A stretch of DNA of 64,000 bases from Leptasterias polaris (lineage: Eukaryota; Echinodermata; Asteroidea; Forcipulatida; Asteriidae), in contig JAZGTN010000009.1 in NCBI GenBank assembly GCA_037783415.1, forward strand, positions 10,850,001 to 10,914,000. Reading direction: 5' to 3'. The position numbers and the translations under genes are program-made. The notes under the pieces were generated by a model. It made no database searches. It was given only the letters and a program-made list of their open reading frames with translations, and was not told where the DNA came from. Shown here piece after piece: positions 60,901 through 64,000 of the stretch; position 1 is the stretch's first letter, and each line of letters opens with the position of its first letter.

Positions 60901-62830
60901 CTTAGCTGTCATTGGTAAGGACAAGAACAAAATGAAAAGCTTTCTGTCTATTCATTATGGAGAAGCCACTATTAAGTGAGAGGCCACTATTAAGAAGCCA
61001 CTATTATTATGCTACATCAGTAGTGCACAGTTCTCAGTTTAACTCTGTTTTTTTGTCCCCGGAGGAATTATATTTTAAAGTAATTTTTGCAACTGAAATG
61101 AATTGTATACAGCAATCCTTCACCGATCTTGAACTCTTGGTGGCAGCAGATACCGCCATTATTGCGGTGGTACCTGGGTGGTACTGCGCTGCCTAGCGAC
61201 GGGTTTAAGCGATTTGCAAAGTAAAAGTCCAGTAACCCGTGACTGATCAAATGATCGCCGTGTAGCCCAAACCTTATACCAGTCGCTAGGCAGCGCAGTA
61301 CCACCCAGGTACCACCGCAGTAATGGAGGCATGTCTGCTGCCACCAAGAGTTCAAGATCGGTGAAGGATTGCTGTATACTCTTAATTGCTATTATATAGA
61401 CTTTTGTGTAACTTGACAGCAGTCTTGGGTGCTCCACTACAGAAGGCCTTGTCCTTCTCTCGGATGACACCCCCATTCATACATATGTGTCCTGTTTATA
61501 TTCAAGTTTTGATATAACCTGGTGTAGTCTATCATTTTTTGTAATATTTATTATTATTATTTGTTGTATGAATGGAAATAAAAACAAATAGTCAAACAAA
61601 CATAAAAGAACCCAGAACAGTTATCTTGGAAGAGTAGGGGGTTAACCCCAGTGTTTCTGGTTCACATAGCAAGCACACTTGTGTACAGGTTTCCTCAGGC
61701 TTGCGAGCTACAGTGATTAAATTCACTTGTGAGGCATCCTTAGTTTTATTACCAGAAATGTATAATCATAAAAATAATAACAAATGAGCAGGATACCAGT
61801 CACAGATGGTACATGTGAAATGTTTATTTTTTGCTGGTAAGCATAATTCTGTTGTGCTTAGCTCGTGTGCTTCAGCAACTCTATAAAATGTCTCCAGACC
61901 TTTTGGTCAGCAATGGCTCTGATACTTGCAGGCCTTGAATTTCATCTTTGAGAAGGCGCGGCCATTTTCATTCCTGCGAAGGGCACTTGAGTCTATTAAT
62001 GGGTCTCGGAGGCCAAGAGCAGGGCAACAGGCTATAGCCTCCGTAGCCTCTGTGTAATTTGAGGTCTGTACTTGAATTGTATGTGTATCAACCCAAAATT
62101 GAGTGTGCAGATATTTTTTTTAAAGTGTGTCATTTATTTGTTGTTTTGTTTGTTGCAGAAAAAATAAGTACAACACCAGCTCCAGAGATGAGCACACGGC
62201 ATGTTCTTAATCCGCCGGTGAATGATGACATCACCATCACCACCCAAACAACAGACGAACCTAACAAGCCAGGCACAGGTGAGTTCAAAGGTCAAAGGTC
62301 ACATGTCACATGGATTTGGTTTTCACAGGAAGGGGCAACTTTCATTGACTCACAACCCACAATCATATCAACTTTACCGGGCCCAATAGTATAATGCTGA
62401 TTAAACACAAAAAGTAGCTAAGCACAGACAAAAGATGCCTTCCAGAATAAGGTTACCAACCAAGACACGTTTTCACATGTACCATCTGTGACAGGCGTCC
62501 TGTTCATTTTCGCTGAGAAGAAGATTGTTAAGCAATAATTTCTGCTTAAGCAGCTCGATGAATATAGAATCGATCCTCCAACAATTTGTTTGTTTGATTT
62601 TTTTCTTTTCTTGTCTCCTCCCCACTTAGTGCCCGATGCCCCGACTAAGCCGTCCATCACCAAAACATCAGACACCTCAGTGGAGACGAGGTGGAACTAT
62701 TACGGTACGATTGCAGTGACGAGCTTCACCGTGCAGTACAGGGATGTGACAAAGACAGATGGGTGGGTGACGGCCTCCAACGTCATACCCCCAAACCGCA
62801 GAATCTACGAAGTACAGGGTCTTACAAAAG
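48847..62830 (+). CDS. cdon: Cdon/Boc/Ihog-family Hedgehog co-receptor, 5' part (11 exons, continues beyond the window)
   Basis: The joined exons give 601 codons: signal peptide, Ig1-Ig5, a Thr/Pro-rich linker, and the start of an FN3 domain. Family members are single-pass cell-surface proteins that bind Hedgehog ligands through FN3 domains, cooperate with Patched, and also act in cell adhesion. Evidence for the family: five tandem Ig domains; Ig2 lacks the usual core Trp and has Y-x-F-K-G as CDON has Y-x-I-R-G; and the FN3 has a PDAPTKPSITKTSDTSV start and an IPPNRR-x-YEV-x-GL-x-KG stretch, closest to the second FN3 of vertebrate CDON/BOC. All introns are phase 1; Ig1 and Ig3 are single exons, while Ig2, Ig4 and Ig5 are split. 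Potential N-glycosylation sites: NAT (Ig1), NGT (Ig2), NTT (Ig5). Five Ig domains favour CDON over BOC (four), but one invertebrate gene may be ancestral to both. Other FN3s, the membrane segment and the tail lie to the right. Confidence 0.78.
50080..50386 (-). mobile_element. Family-1 hammerhead retroelement-like unit in intron 1
   Basis: Read on the minus strand it starts with the ribozyme-like motif and runs through CCAATTAAGAACTCTCTCT, TTAATAACGACAGG, TACTACTTTC-type and CAGGACAGTTCATTTCAG blocks to AACAAATCTACACACC. The 3' end is decayed. The antisense orientation to the host gene means the motif would not be made in the host pre-mRNA. Confidence 0.65.
50342..50386 (-). ncRNA. Hammerhead ribozyme-like motif, N7 = C
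   Basis: Minus strand: GTCTC, core CTGACGA, T, stem II GACTAG with loop AGCCTGG and CTAGTC, core GAAA, CATT, GAGAC. Stem I and stem II are fully paired. The variable core position is C, whereas other copies have A. The minimal stem III is weakened (C opposite A). Confidence 0.5.
50455..50650 (+). repeat. SINE family B, 3' truncated
   Basis: GTGTTGTGGGCGAGCATTC, GGGTTCGAGGCCCGGTC, CTTAAGCAAGACACTTAACC, CTTTGGATGGGACG and GTTGTGTAATGTAC. The copy stops shortly after the AAAAGAGCC position. Confidence 0.7.
51778..51945 (+). repeat. SINE body (family B variant)
   Basis: CTACAGAACCCAGAATAC, TGTTTCTGGTTCACATACC, AGCACCCTTATTTACAGG, GGCTTGCGATCTTCAGTGG and CATTACCAGAAATATG match 16023-16192. There is no tRNA-like head. 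Confidence 0.7.
52012..52299 (+). CDS. cdon: Coding exon 2: Ig domain 1
   Basis: 96 codons, phase 1 to phase 1. Acceptor CCCATCAG, donor CAT|GTAAGT. The domain runs from DSPPSFLREP to HVEAA with Ig cysteines in KLRCKV and YQCKAG, and core Trp in IWWLLDGE. DYQC-x-AGN is the standard F/G-strand pattern. NAT just after the second cysteine is a potential glycosylation site. Confidence 0.85.
52356..52560 (+). repeat. tRNA-derived SINE family A, in intron 2
   Basis: GTTGGCGTAGTGGTATC (box A-like) and CGGTTCGAATCCCA (box B-like), then GACTGTTTGGGTTTTTCCC and CCTCCCGCATTTAAAACTG. The 3' tail is missing. It is in the sense orientation of the host gene. Confidence 0.75.
53021..53167 (+). CDS. cdon: Coding exon 3: first half of Ig domain 2
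   Basis: 49 codons, phase 1 to phase 1. Acceptor CTTGGACAG, donor CAG|GTCAGT. It encodes YLKRFPTHL through TYEFKGQQITGSS, with the first Ig cysteine in VIACPIP. The core Trp is replaced by Tyr in YEFKG, a departure shared with Ig2 of vertebrate CDON, which supports the family assignment. Confidence 0.82.
53393..53597. mobile_element. CCCAATTTCATAAAGC family element
   Basis: GTAAGCACAAAAACTTGTTAAGC, GAATCAGCTTACCAGCC, GACATTGTTGCGACTGGTGC and GCTAAACAGCTTTATGAAATT in the same order as at 22571-22762. This copy is uninterrupted and shows the full right end. Confidence 0.65.
54540..55025. repeat. Degenerate 110-bp tandem array, about five copies
   Basis: AATGGTYMRRCAGTAGRAGG, GGTTGACTGTGTACTGTG, AGATTCATTCATGATATCAC and GGCTGGCGTAGTTTA recur with about 105-120-bp spacing inside intron 3. 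Early copies differ from later ones (CTGCCGTAGTTCATC). Confidence 0.75.
55095..55241 (+). CDS. cdon: Coding exon 4: second half of Ig domain 2
   Basis: 49 codons, the same length as exon 3. Acceptor TTTTTCACAG, donor ATG|GTAAGT. It encodes DHYRIMSSGHLHILDVSEAD, EGHFTCSATNPFL and SLANGTSLIVID. SGHL-x-IL-x-V-x-x-D-G-x-x-x-C is the typical E/F strand. The -SATNPFLSKTH- stretch resembles the corresponding CDON segment. NGT is a potential glycosylation site. Confidence 0.84.
55290..55560. repeat. 82-88-bp tandem repeat in intron 4, three copies
   Basis: GATCGAGAGCC with TTCTAAATGGTCCAATGATC and ACTAAATCATTTGTTATTAT recurs at 55319, 55401 and 55489. Copies are clearly related but differ by small indels. 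Confidence 0.8.
55645..55725 (+). repeat. tRNA-like sequence (SINE head, not a tRNA gene)
   Basis: GGGCTAGATAGCTCAGTTGC (box A-like) and GGTCGCAGGTTCAAATCCC (box B-like) give D- and T-arm-like parts. The 5' GGGCTAG finds no complementary 3' acceptor strand (TTCAAGT follows), so this is a SINE remnant. An inverted relative is at 63882-63955. Confidence 0.65.
55855..56130 (+). CDS. cdon: Coding exon 5: Ig domain 3
   Basis: 92 codons, phase 1 to phase 1, donor AAAG|GTGAGG. Two in-frame acceptors lie six bases apart: CCACAG (ends 55854) and CCTCAG (ends 55860). The second would omit two residues. The domain spans VQTAPSIMTARGAVV to VTLEVK, with cysteines in ILECLPDG and YRCTAWSG and core Trp in VRWERV. 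Confidence 0.85.
56131..56670 (+). other. Intron 5, no internal feature recognised
   Basis: 540 bp, with poly-G runs (56231-56240, 56479-56490) and C/T-rich tracts. The acceptor TGTGAAATCTTAG is rather weak in pyrimidines. Confidence 0.6.
56671..56829 (+). CDS. cdon: Coding exon 6: first half of Ig domain 4
   Basis: 53 codons, phase 1 to phase 1, donor CTGG|GTGAGG. DAVSISKAPKDTYVDLGGTG, then RFKCSV (first cysteine) and IMWLFNGERI (core Trp). YVDLGG-x-x-x-FKC is a standard A'/B-strand pattern. Confidence 0.82.
56830..58430 (+). other. Intron 6
   Basis: A 1.6-kb intron holding a CCAACCAAGGTACAATG-type element fragment (56860-56945) and a family B SINE (57855-58205). Positions 57170-57350 and 57720-57790 share GTGCCGGAA / TTCCGGCAC and CAGAACCCTG / GGGTTCTGCC words in inverted orientation. 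This suggests an unclassified inverted-ended insertion between about 57180 and 57800. Confidence 0.5.
57855..58205 (+). repeat. SINE family B in intron 6
   Basis: ACAGGGCTGAGTGGTTAAGAG and GGGTTCGAGTCCCGGTCATG form the head, with the Leu/Ser-type long spacing. GTCCTTGAGCAAGACACTTT follows. The 3' end GGCCCAATGACCAGGGCAC, GCGCTATATAAGAACTAG and TTA repeat match 17400-17516. The middle block differs from other copies (ACCTGCAAGGGTAGAGG), so it is a subfamily. Confidence 0.75.
58431..58541 (+). CDS. cdon: Coding exon 7: second half of Ig domain 4
   Basis: 37 codons, phase 1 to phase 1. Acceptor TTTTTTCACAG, donor AGAG|GTAAGG. DGELVIHEVLRSDLGPYQCF carries the E/F strands and the second cysteine; GHESEQATARLMLR completes the domain. 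DLGPYQC is the expected D-x-G-x-Y-x-C motif. Confidence 0.84.
58690..59170. repeat. 50-bp minisatellite, about nine copies
   Basis: Unit: CCCTACTGCCTCAATCCTTC, AAAATCAACCAATATGAGTT and TATGTAGGAT. Starts fall about every 49-50 bp from 58702. Two variant positions (AAAATC/AAATC and TTTATG/TTGATG) change part-way along the array, so it grew from at least two unit types. It lies within intron 7. Confidence 0.92.
59192..59470. repeat. 139-bp tandem duplication
   Basis: TTCTCAAAATCAGCCAGTGT ... CCAGAAAAGCAATAATAT occurs at 59192-59331 and again at 59332-59470 with very few differences. Each copy includes one diverged minisatellite unit (CTACTGCCTCAATCCTTCGA), so it was made from the edge of that array. 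Confidence 0.88.
59475..59560 (-). repeat. SINE family B head, antisense
   Basis: Minus strand: GTGTCGTGGCCGAGCAGTC, GGGTTCGAATCCCGGTCATG, ACACTTGTGTCCTTGAG. Body and tail are absent. Confidence 0.7.
59647..59817 (+). CDS. cdon: Coding exon 8: first half of Ig domain 5
   Basis: 57 codons, phase 1 to phase 1. Acceptor ACCTTACAG, donor ACAG|GTTAGT. EGFPDITDPPINTTAIEGEN, then VLLACGTTGDPMPVVSWHDP with first cysteine and core Trp. G-x-P-x-P-x-x-x-W is the standard B-C region. NTT is a potential glycosylation site. Confidence 0.84.
60397..60673. mobile_element. Family-1 unit with 15-bp target duplication
   Basis: It is flanked by CAATAGGTTTTTATT at 60382-60396 and 60674-60688, an exact 15-bp direct repeat. 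Removing one copy restores the host element. The left part (AACTACTACCTGGGCGGGAGG to CTCTAGTCAT, 60397-60522) is the ribozyme-end half in inverted orientation. The right part (AAGCAGGACAGTTCTTTTC to GTTACCGCAAACCAAATATA) is the 3' half. A 15-bp duplication points to retrotransposition, with the 5' part flipped, as in twin priming. Confidence 0.8.
60490..60522 (-). ncRNA. Truncated hammerhead-like motif
   Basis: Minus strand: ATGACTAGAGCAAGTTAGTC, GAAA, CGTT, GAGAC. The CUGANGA core and stem I 5' strand are missing because the unit breaks at 60522/60523. It cannot be active as it stands. Confidence 0.45.
60807..60914 (+). CDS. cdon: Coding exon 9: second half of Ig domain 5
   Basis: 36 codons, phase 1 to phase 1. 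Acceptor CACACCTCAG, donor ATTG|GTAAGG. GGLTIYKVGPVDVGWYRCTA holds the second cysteine in WYRC; NKHGQVIAKAYLAVI completes the last Ig domain. N-x-x-G after the cysteine is typical of I-set domains. Confidence 0.84.
61105..61379. mobile_element. Foldback/MITE with GTATACAGCAATCC ends
   Basis: The left arm GTATACAGCAATCCTTCACC, GGTGGTACCTGGGTGGTACT, GCGCTGCCTAGCGAC (61105-61202) is inverted in the right arm, CGCTAGGCAGCGCAGTACCA to GGATTGCTGTATAC (61285-61379). Arms are about 95 bp, centre about 80 bp. No clear target duplication was identified. Confidence 0.8.
61605..61770 (+). repeat. SINE body (family B variant)
   Basis: AAAAGAACCCAGAACAG, TGTTTCTGGTTCACATAGC, GGTTTCCTCAGGCTTGC and TTACCAGAAATG in the same order as 16023-16192. 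It is sense to the host gene, without a head. Confidence 0.7.
62159..62278 (+). CDS. cdon: Coding exon 10: Thr/Pro-rich linker
   Basis: 40 codons, phase 1 to phase 1. Acceptor TGTTTGTTGCAG, donor ACAG|GTGAGT. EKISTTPAPEMSTRHVLNPP and DDITITTQTTDEPNKPGT have no domain, are rich in T and P, and suit an extended, possibly O-glycosylated spacer. In vertebrate CDON a less ordered linker also follows Ig5, but there it leads to FN3-1; here the next exon resembles FN3-2. Confidence 0.78.
62375..62570. mobile_element. CCCAATAGTATAATGCTG / AAGCAGCTCGATG family element in intron 10
   Basis: GGGCCCAATAGTATAATGC, AAGTAGCTAAGCACAG, CCAGAATAAGGTTACCAACC and ATTTCTGCTTAAGCAGCTCG are the reverse complement of the words at 10246-10402. 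It fills more than half of the 351-bp intron. Confidence 0.65.
62630..62830 (+). CDS. cdon: Coding exon 11: first two thirds of an FN3 domain
   Basis: 67 codons, phase 1 to phase 1. Acceptor CCCCACTTAG, donor AAAG|GTAGGG. VPDAPTKPSITKTSDTSVET, core Trp in TRWNYY, then VTSFTVQYRDV and GWVTASNVIPPNRRIYEVQG, LTK. The P-S-I-T-x-T-S-x-T-S-V and W-x-x-A-x-x-I-P-P-x-x-x-x-x-E-V-x-x-L pattern matches the second FN3 of CDON/BOC better than the first. The rest of the domain should start with a phase 1 exon beyond this point, and no such exon is seen before 64000. Confidence 0.82.
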
Positions 62831-62869
62831 GTAGGGATTCAATGTTAAATAATATTGTGTGGGGGGGGG

Positions 62870-62935
62870 GGGTCCCGGTCTCTTGACACTTGTGTCCTTA
62901 AGCAAGACACTTTACCATTATTGCAGAAGCGTATT
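62870..62935 (+). repeat. SINE family B fragment
   Basis: GTCCCGGTCTCTTGACACTTG, GTCCTTAAGCAAGACACTTT. It is only the end of the tRNA-like head and the start of the body, preceded by a poly-G run (62861-62872). Confidence 0.55.
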
Positions 62936-63046
62936 GTTAATCTTGTTGGTGAAGTGTTGGGATCAGCGTTACAACCTCTTTCCACCGTAGGTCTGTAGCC
63001 AGCCAGCCTGTGTCTTTTCTACAGATATTTTCATGGTAAATGTGCC

Positions 63047-63320
63047 ACCAGTGTGTCCGACCTAGTTCCTCCTGTCAGAGTGTTTGAGCGTGAAACCAGA
63101 CTTTCTGCTTCTTCTCACCCATACACTCTTAATTTGCTGAGATGTAGAACAAAGAGCCATTCCAACAGCTTTATTCCACGTACTGCATCTCTTTGGAACT
63201 CCTTGCCTGGTGCATGTTTCCCTCCATCCTACAATCTAGACTGTTTCAAGAGGAATATCAATTCCTACCTCCAGCTCTCCTGAGTTCTTTTCATGTTTTA
63301 TAATTTTCTTCTTGTAGCCC
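63047..63320 (+). pseudogene. LINE reverse-transcriptase C-terminal fragment
   Basis: The open frame to the stop at 63281 ends ...NSFIPRTASLWNSLPGACFP, then NLDCFKRNINSYLQLS. This is the characteristic end of CR1/Jockey-type LINE reverse transcriptases (F-x-x-R-x-x-x-x-WN-x-LP ... F-K). It continues into TTTTCTTCTTGTAGCCCCTT, the 3' untranslated word also seen at 14425. It is 5' truncated. It lies in the intron after exon 11. Confidence 0.8.
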
Positions 63321-63384
63321 CTTACCAAGAGTGGCTTTTAGCCTTGTTTGGGGCGAATTAAGGGGCGAAATAAATTTTTTTTTA

Positions 63385-63800
63385 CTTTGGATGGGACTTT
63401 AAGACCATAGGTCCCGTGTGTTGTGAAATGCACGACGAGCCCAGTGCACTTATCGTTAAGAGAAGGGGTTCGCCCTGGGCTCGATTTCACAAAGAGTTAA
63501 GATTGATCGTAACTGCAAATCCATCGCAGTTGCCTAGCAAAGAGTGATGTCACAATACAAATCACTATAACTCATCTTAAGATGAATCTTAGTGCTTTGT
63601 GAAATCGACCCCTGGTGTTATACGGTATTGTTGGCTGCAGATTGCACCACAGCACCTTGTAAACCATTACATGGTGCTATGTAAATAAATGGGGTTACAA
63701 ACATAGCTCCTCATACCCTTGTAGTAAAAATAATAAGCACTTTGAGACGCCCTTGGTGTTATAAAGCACTTTACAAGAACTGTGTATGATTTTTATCTTA
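63385..63800 (+). repeat. SINE family B with nested MITE
   Basis: CTTTGGATGGGAC, GTTGTGAAATGCACG, GCCCAGTGCACTTATCG and GAAGGGGTTCGCCC lead up to the MITE. CTGGTGTTATACGG, CTTGTAAACCATTACATGG and TTTATAAAGC-like 3' words follow. The tRNA-like head is absent. Confidence 0.7.
63478..63607. mobile_element. Hairpin MITE inserted in a SINE, CCCTGG duplication
   Basis: Left GCTCGATTTCACAAAGAG, right complement CTTTGTGAAATCGAC. Flanking CCCTGG on both sides (6 bp) and continuity of the SINE across it identify the insertion. Internal AAGATTGATC and ACTCATCTTAAGATGAATCTT blocks also pair. Confidence 0.72.
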
Positions 63801-63881
63801 AATACTTGCCATCCTGAGTTTCCTGAGTTATTAACCACAAGGGAAACTGACTGGGTAAATTTTAAAGAAATTGACTACTGC

Positions 63882-63955
63882 AGGACTTAAACCTTCAACC
63901 TGCAGATTAACGTGGCGGCACTCAACCAACTGAACTATCTAGTCCTATGTTTGCG
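63882..63955 (-). repeat. tRNA-like sequence, antisense (SINE head)
   Basis: Minus strand: GGACTAGATAGTTCAGTTGG (box A-like), GCAGGTTGAAGGTTTAAGTC (box B-like, mutated). It is related to the sequence at 55645-55725. No paired acceptor stem, so not a tRNA gene. Confidence 0.55.
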
Positions 63956-64000
63956 GTCTCTCTATTTTGTAATTATTTGTTTCTGGTTGGGGGCCGCCAG

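Larger units (their letters stand above)
60915..62158 (+). other. Intron 9
   Basis: It holds a foldback (61105-61379), a SINE body (61605-61770) and a GAGCAGGATACCAGTC-type element fragment (61785-61890). GGAGGCCAAGAGCAGGGC and GGCCTTGAATTTCATCTTTGAG near 61930-62020 belong to another short dispersed repeat (GGAGGCCACGGCCTC also occurs near 10213). No extra exon was seen. Confidence 0.6.

Noticed and set aside
48847..62830. PTK7, neogenin/DCC, protogenin or titin-like Ig protein instead of Cdon/Boc
   Set aside because: PTK7 has Ig domains only, before a kinase; DCC/neogenin have four Ig domains. Five Ig domains, the Trp-less Ig2 with Y-x-F-K-G, and the FN3-2-like IPP...EV...L pattern fit CDON/BOC best, though a profile search would settle it.

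Overview
This window is eukaryotic, almost certainly from a marine deuterostome and most likely an echinoderm of sea-star type. The basis is AT-rich, repeat-dense DNA with many short TACATGTA words, tRNA-derived SINEs, abundant short inverted-repeat transposons, and one intron-rich gene whose exons all begin and end in phase 1. The species call is inference. There are no prokaryotic operons, no CRISPR array and no convincing functional tRNA or rRNA gene.

The one convincing protein-coding gene starts at 48847 and runs off the right edge (+ strand). Eleven coding exons (48847-62830, 1804 coding nt, 601 complete codons) encode a signal peptide, five immunoglobulin domains, a short Thr/Pro-rich linker and the first two thirds of a fibronectin type III domain. 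Five Ig domains, an atypical Ig2, and an FN3 resembling the second FN3 of vertebrate CDON/BOC identify the 5' part of a Cdon/Boc/Ihog-family Hedgehog co-receptor gene. Further FN3, transmembrane and cytoplasmic exons should lie to the right. The segment homologous to vertebrate FN3-1 appears to be absent, replaced by a 40-codon linker exon. The start codon has a strong context and is preceded by two short weak-context uORFs.

Positions 1-48771 hold no recognisable complete gene. This is upstream or 5'-UTR-intron DNA built from repeats. The main ones are: (i) TTAA-flanked elements with AGG-type ends resembling the Kolobok/T2 MITE group, about 350-390 bp in their simple form, whose centres are palindromes that differ between subfamilies; (ii) short retroelement-like units carrying hammerhead-ribozyme-like motifs (GUCUC / CUGANGA / stem II / GAAA / GAGAC), probably Penelope-related; (iii) two tRNA-derived SINE families; (iv) LINE reverse-transcriptase C-terminal fragments; (v) MULE-, mariner-, hAT- and piggyBac-like non-autonomous elements and palindromic foldbacks; (vi) minisatellites, several of which grew inside a transposon. 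Possible 5' non-coding exons or promoters (5054-5153, 18420-18636, about 36460-36510) are weak candidates only.

Inside the gene, the introns carry the same repeat families, including a retroelement-like unit nested in a TTAA element with a 15-bp target duplication (60382-60688) and a 50-bp minisatellite (58690-59170). The strongest leads are the Cdon-like domain architecture, the hammerhead-like motifs with covarying stems, and the interchangeable central palindromes of the TTAA elements.
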